The notes beneath the pieces are model-generated. The model did not search any database and was not told where the DNA came from. It saw only the letters and a list, made by a program, of their open reading frames with translations. The position numbers were made by a program, and so were the translations under genes. From Deltaproteobacteria bacterium (GTDB taxonomy: Bacteria; Desulfobacterota; Desulfofervidia; Desulfofervidales; DG-60), in contig JAGGTC010000114.1 of NCBI GenBank assembly GCA_021163945.1, forward strand, positions 1 to 26,366: a DNA stretch of 26,366 nucleotides, given 5' to 3'. This document shows positions 15,823 to 24,430 of this stretch, piece after piece. Within the stretch, counting starts at the first letter, position 1. Each line of letters starts with the position of its first letter.

Positions 15823-17734
15823 TATTCTTTATCTGCCCTAAGATTCTTTTTAAATACTCCTTCCTCTCTCTATCCATAGCGGCCCCACCATACCTTACTT
15901 CATACCAGGTCTTTATAAATTCCATCACTAGTTGGCCCATCCTTGGGTCCCTCTCAGAGGCCAACCTTGCCAGCTCCATCCCTGTTTGATGTGGGCCTAT
16001 CTCAAGGCCTTGGGCGGCCAAGGTGCGCTTTAGCCTCTGGTAATAATTCAGTGGGGTATAATGTCTATAGATAAAAAATAGAAGAAGGCAAAGGCCAATT
16101 AGTGTGATAATTCCCTTTAAAGATGGTCTAAACTTTGTCTTTGGTAAATTGACCCTCCATTTGGGGTGAAAGGTATATCGGGTAAGCTTGTGGATAATAT
16201 TACGCTGAAGGGTAAAATCATAATTGATGATGTATGCATACCAACGCAGGCGAATATAGTCTAAAAACCTGCTTATAAAGAAATGACTATATGATTTATG
16301 CAAAATGGGGGTAGGGTCAAATCTTACCCATCCCTTCCCATCCTGCCATACCTCAGCCCAGGTATGGGCATCGCTTTGTCTTACTAGATAATAGTGGCCT
16401 AGTGCATTCCACTGTCCCCCCACATAACCACCCACTACCCTAGCTGGGATGTCTATGCTCCTTAAGAGTAGGACAAAGGCAGAGGCAAAGTGTTCACACC
16501 AACCTCTGTGGGTATAAAAGAGGAATTGCAAAATAGGGTCTAGTCTGTCTATTTTTGGAACATGTAGGGAATATTGAAATGGCTTGCTATGCAGGTATTG
16601 GTTTATGATTTTGGCTGCCTCTAGGTTATTGTCTATACCACCAACCAATGATTTGGCCAATTCAGACAACCTCTTTTTGATATCCCTTGGGACCTTTAGA
16701 TAAATATCTCTATTGGCTAAGGATTTTTGGGGCAAATACGGAGTGGGGTCAGAATAAACTTCATACCTTATGCGTCTACTTATAAGGTTGGTTAAAGAGA
16801 AGCTCAAATTTTCCCATACCTTAATAACATGATGGCACTTTGTCCTTATAGTCAATCTACATGGGTATTCTAAGGTAAATAGGCTATTGCCATCATATGG
16901 CTCCAAATAGAATACCTGTTTTATATCCCCCAATTTCCTTAAAGAAAACGTATCTGTCCTTCTTTCTTTGGGGAAACTAGAGACATACCATGTACCTTTG
17001 TTGTATGTTTCATAGACAATCCCCCTCCAGTATGGCCTAAAGGCAAATGGTTTTTTCACCAATACCCTAAATGCCACATCAGTGCTTTCCAATATGTCCT
17101 TTACCTCCTCTAAACTGATTTTTTCAGTAAAACCTGTCTTTGCAGAAGGGGTGAAAGAGAGCCCAGAAAATAGGGAAAATGGGCTTCTAGGGAGAAATAA
17201 AAAGAATATAGAGGCAGATATGACAATGCTTGCTGACCAGATAAGGGAAAAGGATAGGAGCCTCCTCTCCCCTGATGGGCCAAGGCGATATGATCCCCTT
17301 TTTGCATTTAGGCATACAAGGCCTATTATACTAATCATGGTAAAGACAATGAGGATGACACCAAATTCCAAATCAAAGTTACAGGTAGCCGCCCCACATA
17401 GAATAAAAAAGGATATAAGATAAACTTGCCATATATCCCTGGGCTTTATATCTCCAAGAAACTTTATTATACCTAGGATTATAAGTGGATAAATAAAGAG
17501 TGAGATTATCTCTGAGTGAGAGAAAAGTAGAGATAAGATAATGCCAAGGATAGATAGGATATTTAAAAATAAACTAGGTAAGGGAGAGGCCAACCTGTAT
17601 TGTATCATAAGGCTATAGATGAGACAAAGAGAGATAAATAGAAGCCATATAGGGGAGATAAAGAGACGCACACTATAGATTGCCAAGAGGAAACTACCAT
17701 AGAGACAGAATCGTATGACTTTATCAAGGCTCAT
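15812..17734 (-). CDS. Membrane-bound transglutaminase-like protein (TgpA/DUF3488 type)
   Basis: A 640-aa membrane protein. About six to seven membrane helices occupy residues 1-182, then a large extracytoplasmic region with a transglutaminase-like cysteine-peptidase domain (about 350-475) holds the triad Cys413 (RGWCEHFASAF), His457 (SDAHTWAEVW) and Asp473 (RFDPTP). A further membrane helix (about 541-556) is followed by a short cytoplasmic tail of DUF4129 type (ending in the GLEIGPHQTG…YEVRYGG region). This is the usual TgpA layout. It closes a MoxR–DUF58–TgpA module, thought to act in envelope or proteostasis functions, with MoxR as an ATP-driven chaperone; its substrate is unknown. It overlaps the DUF58 gene by 11 bases and marC by 11 at its 3' end. 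Confidence 0.92.
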   Translation of the reverse strand: MSLDKVIRFCLYGSFLLAIYSVRLFISPIWLLFISLCLIYSLMIQYRLASPLPSLFLNILSILGIILSLLFSHSEIISLFIYPLIILGIIKFLGDIKPRDIWQVYLISFFILCGAATCNFDLEFGVILIVFTMISIIGLVCLNAKRGSYRLGPSGERRLLSFSLIWSASIVISASIFFLFLPRSPFSLFSGLSFTPSAKTGFTEKISLEEVKDILESTDVAFRVLVKKPFAFRPYWRGIVYETYNKGTWYVSSFPKERRTDTFSLRKLGDIKQVFYLEPYDGNSLFTLEYPCRLTIRTKCHHVIKVWENLSFSLTNLISRRIRYEVYSDPTPYLPQKSLANRDIYLKVPRDIKKRLSELAKSLVGGIDNNLEAAKIINQYLHSKPFQYSLHVPKIDRLDPILQFLFYTHRGWCEHFASAFVLLLRSIDIPARVVGGYVGGQWNALGHYYLVRQSDAHTWAEVWQDGKGWVRFDPTPILHKSYSHFFISRFLDYIRLRWYAYIINYDFTLQRNIIHKLTRYTFHPKWRVNLPKTKFRPSLKGIITLIGLCLLLFFIYRHYTPLNYYQRLKRTLAAQGLEIGPHQTGMELARLASERDPRMGQLVMEFIKTWYEVRYGGAAMDRERKEYLKRILGQIKNIKR

Positions 17735-18593
17735 AGGTTGCCAGTGCCTCTAATAATTTTTTCTTCTGCAGTACCCCTTGGGCAGGTGGTATAAATAGCT
17801 TTGGTAAATTAACCCCCAGGGGGTAGTTTTGCACTATCAATTTACATATCAAATATGTAAGCCTTCCCAGGTTTTTTTCTAGGTCCTGTCTTTTGTCTAT
17901 GGTCAGGATTAATGCCTTTGGCCTCTCTACTGAGTACTCCTTAACAATGAATTTCCCATAACGGGCCGTGGCAGGCCAGTGTACATCCCTCAAGGTATCC
18001 CCTGGGTAGAACTTGCGCAATTGCCGCAGGTCACCTTCCTTTTCAGGGATTATATATCCAGCTTTCCTTAAATCTATATCCTCTTCTAGTGCAAATGAAT
18101 CGGTACAGGGAATGGGCCTGGGATAGACCAAGACCTGCCTCTCTTTCCTTACAACAAAACCCCTTTCAAAAAAACCCACTGGAAACTCTGAACTTACCCT
18201 TATCTCACCAACCTTTTGCCACCCACGTCTGTGGAATATAAACCAAGCAGGTACTGTTAGTCTCCCCTTTGCAGGGATATAGCTTAAATACGCACCCCCA
18301 CTTGGATAAGAAAATTGCAATAAAAATGATGGCAAGATCTTTTTGTTCTTTATAGATAGAGAGAATAAGGCCCTCTGCCCGGCATATACCTCTTGTGGGG
18401 GAGAGATATCTAAAGAAAGCCCAAGTAGGTTTACTAAAGATACCATCCCAGAGAGCCCCATCAGTGCCAACATGAGTGAGGTAATAAGATAGAGTAGATT
18501 ATTTCCAGTATTTACAGCAGCACCCCCTAAAATAAGGGTAAGGAGGATAAAGACTATCCCTGGCAGGGAAATTTTTACCCTAAATCTCCTCAT
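17724..18593 (-). CDS. DUF58 domain protein (MoxR-associated, vWA-like)
   Basis: A 289-aa protein anchored by two N-terminal membrane helices (about 11-28 and 33-57). A soluble region follows with the DUF58 signature around 195-220, FYPGDTLRDVHWPATARYGK, and a short vWA-like remainder (LILTIDKRQ). The role is probably to partner the MoxR ATPase encoded just upstream, as in many bacteria. Its start overlaps the MoxR stop by four bases (ATGA) and its end overlaps the transglutaminase start by 11, so the three are translationally coupled. Confidence 0.9.
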   Translation of the reverse strand: MRRFRVKISLPGIVFILLTLILGGAAVNTGNNLLYLITSLMLALMGLSGMVSLVNLLGLSLDISPPQEVYAGQRALFSLSIKNKKILPSFLLQFSYPSGGAYLSYIPAKGRLTVPAWFIFHRRGWQKVGEIRVSSEFPVGFFERGFVVRKERQVLVYPRPIPCTDSFALEEDIDLRKAGYIIPEKEGDLRQLRKFYPGDTLRDVHWPATARYGKFIVKEYSVERPKALILTIDKRQDLEKNLGRLTYLICKLIVQNYPLGVNLPKLFIPPAQGVLQKKKLLEALATYEP

Positions 18594-19504
18594 TCAGGCA
18601 GTGGTACCTTCTCTAGGATACTTTTTAGTAATAAATTTTTTGCCTTTGGGTCTAAATCCTGCTGTGGGATAAGGCGGTGGAAGGCAATGGGTAAGAATAC
18701 TGTCTGGATGTCCTCTGGAATTACATAATTCCTCCCCTCCAAAAAGGCCCATGCCTTTGATGAATTTACCAGTGCCTCGGCCCCCCTTGTAGAAAATCCA
18801 TAACGAAGCATCTCCCAACCTCTAGTAAAATTTATTAGATTTAAGATATACTCCAATAGGTCTTCATGTATTTTTACAGCCGATACCCTAGATTGTATGG
18901 CCAAGACAGCCTCTGCATCAAACAGTGGAGGTAATTTTGCCGCCTCCTCACGATAGTGTCCATAACGCAAGATGTCCTTCTCAGATAAGTGGTCTGGATA
19001 TCCAATCTCTAGGCGCATCAAAAAGCGGTCTAATTGCGATTCTGGCAGGGGGAATGTGCCATAGAGCTCCCTTGGATTTTGTGTGGCAATGACAAAGAAG
19101 GGTTTTGGAAGGGGCTTAACCACCCCCTCAATGCTTACCTGCCCCTCCCCCATGGCCTCTAAGAGGGCACTTTGGGCCTTTGGCGTAGCGCGATTGATCT
19201 CGTCGGCCAAGATTATGTGATGGAAGATGGGCCCAGGGCGAAATATAAATGAACCCTCCTTTGGATTGTAAACAAGACAACCCAGGATATCTGCGGGCAA
19301 AAGGTCGCTTGTAAATTGAATGCGGGCAAATGAACACCCCAATACCCTGGCTAGGGCTATGGCCAAGGTAGTCTTCCCTGTACCGGGCAGGTCTTCCAAT
19401 AATAGATGGCCCTTGGCCAAAAGGCAGGCCAAAGAGAGCTTTATGACCTTTTCCTTGCCCTTTATTACCCTTGAAATTGCCTGTATAGCTGCGTTTATAT
19501 CCAT
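18590..19504 (-). CDS. MoxR-family AAA+ ATPase
   Basis: Cytosolic AAA+ ATPase of the MoxR group, which assists assembly or activation of partner proteins carrying vWA/DUF58 domains. Walker A is GTGKT (41-45) in LEDLPGTGKTTLA, Walker B is IILADE (Asp101, Glu102), and EINRATPKAQSALLEAMGE is the usual MoxR segment after it. A lid domain follows (SRVSAVKIHEDLLEYI onward). The reading frame is open further upstream to 19609, but that part lies inside pgsA and encodes an implausible leader. The ATG at 19504 gives 304 aa, a normal length, and sits one base after the pgsA stop. Confidence 0.95.
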   Translation of the reverse strand: MDINAAIQAISRVIKGKEKVIKLSLACLLAKGHLLLEDLPGTGKTTLAIALARVLGCSFARIQFTSDLLPADILGCLVYNPKEGSFIFRPGPIFHHIILADEINRATPKAQSALLEAMGEGQVSIEGVVKPLPKPFFVIATQNPRELYGTFPLPESQLDRFLMRLEIGYPDHLSEKDILRYGHYREEAAKLPPLFDAEAVLAIQSRVSAVKIHEDLLEYILNLINFTRGWEMLRYGFSTRGAEALVNSSKAWAFLEGRNYVIPEDIQTVFLPIAFHRLIPQQDLDPKAKNLLLKSILEKVPLPE

Positions 19505-19505
19505 T

Positions 19506-20033
19506 TTATGCAACCTTACACAACCTATATCCCCTATAAAGATACTGAGTGCCAGAGGCCAGGGTAAGCCCCATGGTGGACCAGAGCAGGGGGAGGAGGG
19601 GAAAATCAATGTGTGAGAGTTGGGCCAAGAGGGTTACAAAAATAGTAATCATCTGAAAGGCAGTAGTCATCTTCCCCAAGAGGGATGGCCTTACCTCAAA
19701 GTGTATATTGAATAAAAATAGCAACAATGATCCAAGCAGAATAATGACATCACGGCTGATTACAACTACTGCCAGCCAATTTGGGATAAATCTTAGCCAG
19801 GCCAAAAGTACAAAGGATGAAGAAATAAGGATTTTATCAGCAATAGGGTCAAGGCAGCTACCTAGATTAGTGCACTGATTTAGCCTCCTTGCCAAGAGGC
19901 CATCAAGTATATCTGATAGACCTGCAATGGAGACTATTATAATGGCCAAAAGGAAGTGGCCATTTAAGAGTGAGATAACCAGTATAGGGGCAAGCAATAG
20001 ACGTAATATCGTAATTAAATTTGGTAAAGACAT
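19506..20033 (-). CDS. pgsA: CDP-diacylglycerol–glycerol-3-phosphate 3-phosphatidyltransferase
   Basis: Integral membrane enzyme of phosphatidylglycerol synthesis. The CDP-alcohol phosphatidyltransferase signature D-x2-DG-x2-AR-x8-G-x3-D-x3-D is perfect, with Asp41, Asp44, Gly45, Ala48, Arg49, Gly58, Asp62 and Asp66. Length 175 aa with several hydrophobic helices is normal. Other CDP-alcohol transferases, such as phosphatidylserine synthase, share the motif; the N-terminal MSLPNLITILRLLLAPIL and the size favour PgsA. The ATG follows the stop of the upstream gene after one base, and the MoxR gene starts one base after its stop. With plsY in the same operon it supplies phospholipid synthesis. 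Confidence 0.92.
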   Translation of the reverse strand: MSLPNLITILRLLLAPILVISLLNGHFLLAIIIVSIAGLSDILDGLLARRLNQCTNLGSCLDPIADKILISSSFVLLAWLRFIPNWLAVVVISRDVIILLGSLLLFLFNIHFEVRPSLLGKMTTAFQMITIFVTLLAQLSHIDFPLLPLLWSTMGLTLASGTQYLYRGYRLCKVA

Positions 20034-20034
20034 A

Positions 20035-21069
20035 CTATCTATGGATAAATATCTGCTTCCTTTTTATTCCATCTATTAAAAATCCATGGGTTGCAAGTTC
20101 ATTTAACAAATAGGAGATAGGATTGGAGTAATAGCCTTCATAAGCTACCTCCCCTGGGGAGACCTCACACAGGCAGATATGCCTCATGCCAGCAATTTCA
20201 CTAAATTCTTTAAGCAGGCTAAATACATCTGAGTAGGTATGAACATCTAAGACCCTTAAAATTACCTTGTGAATCTTTTTTTTCTGTTTCTTGAGCCAAG
20301 ATTGTAAAGGGGAGGACAACCTCATTACCAGATGGTGGGTCAGTTCTTGGGCAGAGATTGTTAATGCATCTATGCCCCCCCTCTCATGATTTATTACACT
20401 TCTCTTTTCTATAATTTCAGCAATTACCCTTTTATGAAGTGTCTCCATCAACTTACCCTTTCCTGTTATCCTCCATCCTCCCATAACAGAGGCAATTTTT
20501 AGAGAAAAGACAAAGACAAGGGGGATGCCTGAATTATATGCATAATCTAAGATTTTCTCCTCCTCTACCTTAGAGGTAACTGGCCTTAGGCCAAAGATGA
20601 GAAAAAAACGCTCCAAGATAGGGAATATTTGGGGCTTAATGTCAATATCCGATGAGGGTGCCTTAAAGAGCAGGATTATCCCCTCCCCATCCCCTGTAAA
20701 TAGTATATCTCTTTTACTTAAGTCTTTAGCCAGTTTTTCCCAATCTATCCTTGCCTCAATTTGGACCTTATAAAAATTTGTGCAATTTTGCTGTAGGATA
20801 TTGTAACTTTTAATAAAGTCTTTGGCATTCTCTATTATTGATTTATTGGGTTTAGGCAGTACCAAAAGCAAGGCCTGATTTACAGCATCTTCCATGGCCT
20901 TATTTAGGGCCTGGCAGTAGGCATCCCTCACATGCCCCATTATTATAGGGGCCTGCCCCTCAGCCACTATGGCCTCTTGGCAGAGCCCTAAACCTGCCAA
21001 AAAAATTAAAAGTATAAGATTAACTTTTATAAAACTGGCCAATATCTTCAATGATCTTTTTCTCCTCAC
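20035..21069 (-). CDS. Exported protein with FlgT/LPP20-like N-terminal domain, function unknown
   Basis: A 344-aa protein with an N-terminal signal or anchor (hydrophobic NLILLIFLAGLGL), so it is probably periplasmic. There is no proper lipobox: Leu precedes the Cys. Residues about 36-115, with AEGQAPIIMGHVRDAYCQAL and NKAMEDAVNQAL followed by VQIEARIDWEKL, resemble the LPP20/FlgT N-terminal fold. The rest is not recognised. The start is uncertain: GTG at 21069 has no ribosome site, while a TTG at 21051 follows GAGGAG by 10 bases and gives MKILASF, a more typical signal start. It overlaps miaA by 50 (or 32) bases. No flagellar genes are present, so an envelope role beside pgsA is more likely than a flagellar one. 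Confidence 0.75.
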   Translation of the reverse strand: MRRKRSLKILASFIKVNLILLIFLAGLGLCQEAIVAEGQAPIIMGHVRDAYCQALNKAMEDAVNQALLLVLPKPNKSIIENAKDFIKSYNILQQNCTNFYKVQIEARIDWEKLAKDLSKRDILFTGDGEGIILLFKAPSSDIDIKPQIFPILERFFLIFGLRPVTSKVEEEKILDYAYNSGIPLVFVFSLKIASVMGGWRITGKGKLMETLHKRVIAEIIEKRSVINHERGGIDALTISAQELTHHLVMRLSSPLQSWLKKQKKKIHKVILRVLDVHTYSDVFSLLKEFSEIAGMRHICLCEVSPGEVAYEGYYSNPISYLLNELATHGFLIDGIKRKQIFIHR

Positions 21070-21946
21070 AGGGTTTATACCAATTTATGTCCTTTTCATG
21101 ACGAAACCAAGTCAATTGCCGTTTTGCATAGTGTCTTGTCTCCTTTTTTATTCTCTCTTTTGTCTCTCCTAAATCGAATTTTCCTTGAAGATACTCTATT
21201 ACGTGTCTATAACCTATTGATTTCATGGATTTAAGGTGTGGCTTATACCCCATCTCTAACAGCCCCTTTACCTCATCTATTAGACCCATTTCAAACATCC
21301 TCTCTACCCTCTCATTTATCCTTTTATAGATCAGGTCTCTAGGTTCAATCAAACAAATCTTAAAATAATCATAGAGGTGATTTTTAAACCCATGTTGCCT
21401 CTGGTGCCAGGAAATGGGCCTCCCTGTAGTCTCAAATACCTCTAAGGCACGCACTATACGGAAGGAATCCCTTGGGTGGATACGCATAGCGGCCTCTGGG
21501 TCTATCTCTTTTAACATTTGATGTAAAAATGCACTCCCCTTCTCTTCGCAAATGGCCTTAAGCCTTTCCCTAAACCCATAGTCTATCCTTGGAACCTCAA
21601 AGAGCCCTCTTGTGAGAACACGGAGATAAAGCATAGAACCACCTACTACAAATGCACACCTCTTTTTGCCAATAATTTCTCTAATACATCTATCGGCATC
21701 TTTCTTAAATTCGGCTACACTATAATCTTCATCAGGATTGCGTATATCAATTAAGTGGTGAGGTATAAGGATCCTTTCCTCCATTGTGGGCTTTGCTGCC
21801 CCAATATCCATATAACGATAAATCTGAATAGAATCAGCATTAACAATCTCGGCATTAAATATCTGGGCAAGCTTTAGGGAAAGGGCAGTCTTGCCTATAC
21901 CAGTAGGGCCTGTAATAATCACAATCTTTAATTTTTCATTGCTCAT
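21020..21946 (-). CDS. miaA: tRNA dimethylallyltransferase MiaA
   Basis: Cytosolic enzyme that adds a dimethylallyl group to A37 of tRNAs reading U-starting codons. The P-loop is GPTGIGKT (13-20), followed by NADSIQIY (36-43) with the conserved Asp38-Ser39 and Gln41. HHLIDIRNPDEDYSVAEF and GGSMLYLRVLTRGL match further family blocks, and the C-terminal RHYAKRQLTWFR is typical. Length 308 aa is normal. Its ATG overlaps the plsY stop by four bases. The coupling of miaA to lipid genes is unusual in gene content but tightly built here. Confidence 0.97.
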   Translation of the reverse strand: MSNEKLKIVIITGPTGIGKTALSLKLAQIFNAEIVNADSIQIYRYMDIGAAKPTMEERILIPHHLIDIRNPDEDYSVAEFKKDADRCIREIIGKKRCAFVVGGSMLYLRVLTRGLFEVPRIDYGFRERLKAICEEKGSAFLHQMLKEIDPEAAMRIHPRDSFRIVRALEVFETTGRPISWHQRQHGFKNHLYDYFKICLIEPRDLIYKRINERVERMFEMGLIDEVKGLLEMGYKPHLKSMKSIGYRHVIEYLQGKFDLGETKERIKKETRHYAKRQLTWFRHEKDINWYKPCEEKKIIEDIGQFYKS

Positions 21947-22521
21947 AATCTATTTTCCTCACCCTTCAGTAGACGTCCAATGTTTTCCTTGTGTCTATAA
22001 AAGATGAGTATGGCCATAAGGATAGAAAGAGATATATATACCTTCTTACCAGAGATGATAAAAAGGAGAAAGGGCATGGCAAAGGCAGCAGAGAGTGAAC
22101 CCAAGGAGACATACCTGAATCGCCATACCACAAATAAAAAGATAAGGAGGTCAAATACTACAGCAAGAGGGGAGATAGCAAAAAATACACCAGTAGCCGT
22201 AGCTACCCCCTTACCACCCCTAAACTTTAGATAAATAGGAAATATGTGACCTAAAAAGCTAGAAAGTCCAATCAATGCAATCCAAGTATCTGTGCCTATT
22301 AGCCACATGGCCAACAATACAGGCACTGCCCCCTTTGAGATATCCCCTATCAAGGTAATAAGCCCTTGTTTTTTTCCTACTACCCTGGCAACATTTGTGG
22401 CACCAATGTTGCCACTGCCCTCTCTTCTTATATCGGGGTGACCATAGATTTTGGCAATCAATAGACCTATAGGCACAGCCCCTAAAAAATAGGCCATTAG
22501 GACAAAAAATAATTTAGACAT
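21943..22521 (-). CDS. plsY: Acyl-phosphate:glycerol-3-phosphate acyltransferase PlsY
   Basis: Membrane enzyme that transfers an acyl group from acyl-phosphate to glycerol-3-phosphate, the first step of phospholipid synthesis. Motif 1 is GSGNIGATN (35-43) and motif 2 is FRGGKGVATA. About five to six hydrophobic helices, 192 aa, normal. The frame is open one codon further (TTG at 22524), but the ATG at 22521 is preferred because it lies 7 bases after the predicted -10 box, which implies a leaderless mRNA; no Shine-Dalgarno sequence is present. It is the first gene of the seven-gene minus-strand operon ending with the transglutaminase. Confidence 0.96.
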   Translation of the reverse strand: MSKLFFVLMAYFLGAVPIGLLIAKIYGHPDIRREGSGNIGATNVARVVGKKQGLITLIGDISKGAVPVLLAMWLIGTDTWIALIGLSSFLGHIFPIYLKFRGGKGVATATGVFFAISPLAVVFDLLIFLFVVWRFRYVSLGSLSAAFAMPFLLFIISGKKVYISLSILMAILIFYRHKENIGRLLKGEENRL

Positions 22522-22528
22522 CAAAAAT

Positions 22529-22557
22529 AGTATAATAGCAAATCAAAATTATGGAAA
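22529..22557 (-). promoter_or_regulatory. Predicted promoter for the plsY operon
   Basis: Minus strand: TTTCCA (22552-22557, four of six -35 bases), a 17-bp spacer and TATACT (22529-22534, five of six -10 bases). The -35 box is made of the last two sense codons of argC. The expected start at 22521-22522 is the plsY ATG itself. The weak -35 lowers confidence. Confidence 0.45.
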
Positions 22558-23583
22558 TAGAGGCAGCTGATCTAGGCCTGTCTCCTCAGGGAACCCTGCT
22601 ATAAGATTCATATTCTGGACAGCCTGAGTAGAGGCCCCTTTTCCTAGATTATCTATAGCAGCCATTGAGATAATGTGATTGGTCCTCTCATCTACCCTTA
22701 CCCCTAGATGGCATTCATTTGTGCCCCTTACATACAAGGTCTTTGGGATTTGGGGTGGCAAAAGTACCTTAATAAATCTTTCTCCCTTATAGTATTCACT
22801 CATGATCTGGCAGGCCTTTTCAGTACTCAACCTATTTTTTAATGATGCATAGGCAGTAATGAACATCCCACGAGACATAGGAATCAGGTGTGGTACAAAT
22901 GTAATGTGGATCTCCCTTTTTGCCAATTTGCTCAATTCTTGTTCCATCTCAGGTACATGCCGATGGGAGGCTACCTTATATGCCTGCATCCCTTCATTTA
23001 CCTCACAAAATAGGCTATTTAGCTTAAGGCCCCTACCTGCCCCACTCACCCCAGACTTTGCATCTACAACAATAGAATCCTCCCTTATGTACTCTAATAA
23101 AGGGGCCAGGGCCAGGATAGTGGCTGTAGGATAGCAGCCAGGATTTGCTACTAAATGAGATTTTTTTATATATTCTCTATATATCTCTGGCAATCCATAA
23201 ATTGCCTCCTCAATCAATCCCCTTGCCTTATGAGGACCATACCAGGCCTCATATACCTCAGCCCTTTCTAGTCTAAAATCAGCACTTAAATCAATTACCT
23301 TTTTATTCAATTTCAGGAGCTGAGGCACGATCTCCATTGACACCTGGTGGGGGAGGGCAGTAAAGACTATGTCTGAATTTTTTGCAATCAAATCATAGTC
23401 TAGAGAAGAGAAAGAAAGCCCAGTTTTAAGGAAGGGAAATAAATTACTTATATTTTTCCCTGCCTCTTTTCTAGATGTGGCTATCGTAACCCGAACCCTG
23501 GGGTGGTGTAACAGGATGCGCAAAAGTTCAAGGCCTGTATAGCCAGTTGCCCCTATAATGGCTACATTAACACAGCCTTTCAA
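22549..23583 (-). CDS. argC: N-acetyl-gamma-glutamyl-phosphate reductase
   Basis: NADPH-dependent cytosolic enzyme of arginine synthesis, reducing N-acetylglutamyl phosphate to the semialdehyde. The nucleotide-binding start is VAIIGATGYTGLELLRIL, and the catalytic Cys150 is in VANPGCYPTATI. SGVSGAGRGLK and the HRHVPEMEQEL segment with its conserved His also fit. Length 344 aa is normal. The only plausible start is TTG at 23583, 12 bases after the rpsI stop, with no ribosome site, so translation probably depends on coupling to rpsI. Other arginine genes are not in the window; the rplM–rpsI–argC order is the context. Confidence 0.96.
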   Translation of the reverse strand: MKGCVNVAIIGATGYTGLELLRILLHHPRVRVTIATSRKEAGKNISNLFPFLKTGLSFSSLDYDLIAKNSDIVFTALPHQVSMEIVPQLLKLNKKVIDLSADFRLERAEVYEAWYGPHKARGLIEEAIYGLPEIYREYIKKSHLVANPGCYPTATILALAPLLEYIREDSIVVDAKSGVSGAGRGLKLNSLFCEVNEGMQAYKVASHRHVPEMEQELSKLAKREIHITFVPHLIPMSRGMFITAYASLKNRLSTEKACQIMSEYYKGERFIKVLLPPQIPKTLYVRGTNECHLGVRVDERTNHIISMAAIDNLGKGASTQAVQNMNLIAGFPEETGLDQLPLFP

Positions 23584-23595
23584 TGTAGACTTTGA

Positions 23596-23982
23596 TTATC
23601 GCTTAGAGAATTGAAAGCGGGCCCTAGCCCCCCTCTGTCCATATTTTTTACGTTCCTTTACACGGGCATCTCGCTTGATAAAACCAGCCTTCTTTAAAAT
23701 AGGCTTTAACTCCAGATTGTATTTTACAAGTGCCCTGGCAATGCCATGCCTTATGGCCTCTGCCTGCCCAGACTTTCCTCCACCCTTTACAAATGCCAAA
23801 ACATCAAACTTGTCTGTTGTCTGTGCCAGTTCAAGGGGCTGTTTTAGAATCATTATGGCCACTTCCCTCTCAAAGTATTGCTCAGCAGGTCTATCATTTA
23901 CCATGATATTTCCACTGCCTGGCCTAAGCCATACCCTTGCTATAGATGTCTTCCTCTTTCCAGTGGCATAAATTGCTTCCAT
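23596..23982 (-). CDS. rpsI: 30S ribosomal protein S9
   Basis: Small-subunit protein whose C-terminal tail reaches the P-site tRNA. The N-terminal YATGKRKTSIARVWLRPG and GNIMVNDRPAEQYF are typical. KGGGKSGQAEAIRHGIARAL is the family core, and the end GARARFQFSKR carries the conserved basic tail. 128 aa, normal. It follows rplM after 3 bases, the standard L13–S9 pair. Confidence 0.98.
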   Translation of the reverse strand: MEAIYATGKRKTSIARVWLRPGSGNIMVNDRPAEQYFEREVAIMILKQPLELAQTTDKFDVLAFVKGGGKSGQAEAIRHGIARALVKYNLELKPILKKAGFIKRDARVKERKKYGQRGARARFQFSKR

Positions 23983-23985
23983 GGC

Positions 23986-24417
23986 TTACCCTATATCTAA
24001 GGCAATTGGCATTTGGGCTTTGTGTGGATGACTATCCATTGCATAGACCTTCATCCTCTTTAGCATCCGCCTGCCCAGTCTATTTTTTGGCAACATCCTT
24101 TTTACTGCCAATCTTAATAAACGCTCAGGATGACGCTCCAAAAGCTCACGACAAGTCACACTCTTTAGACCCCCCATATAACCAGAGTGCCAGTAGTACC
24201 TCTTTTTATCCAACTTATTGCCTGTTAACTTTACCTTGTCTGCATTGATAACTATTATATAGTCCCCTGCATCTATATTGGGGGTATAGGTGGGCTTGTG
24301 CTTTCCCATAAGCCTTATAGCAATCTGACTGGCCAATCGCCCCAATATCTTGTCCTTGGCATCCACAATATACCACTGCCGCTTTACCTCCTCTCTTCTT
24401 AACATAAATGTACCCAT
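23986..24417 (-). CDS. rplM: 50S ribosomal protein L13
   Basis: Early-assembling large-subunit protein. VKRQWYIVDAKDKILGRLAS, GKHKPTYTPNIDAGDYIIVINA and the YYWHSGYMGGLKS stretch are characteristic. The ATG at 24417 (MGTFMLRREEV) aligns with the conserved family N-terminus and gives 143 aa, normal. An in-frame ATG at 24459 would add 14 residues but lies within the promoter -35 box, so it is rejected. The predicted transcription start is only about 7 bases upstream, too short a leader for an L13-type autoregulatory mRNA structure. Confidence 0.98.
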   Translation of the reverse strand: MGTFMLRREEVKRQWYIVDAKDKILGRLASQIAIRLMGKHKPTYTPNIDAGDYIIVINADKVKLTGNKLDKKRYYWHSGYMGGLKSVTCRELLERHPERLLRLAVKRMLPKNRLGRRMLKRMKVYAMDSHPHKAQMPIALDIG

Positions 24418-24430
24418 CCTAAAAAATGGC

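Noticed and set aside
19505..19609. 35-residue N-terminal extension of the MoxR frame
   Set aside because: It lies within the pgsA coding region in another frame, and MoxR proteins start at the MDINAAI-type segment.
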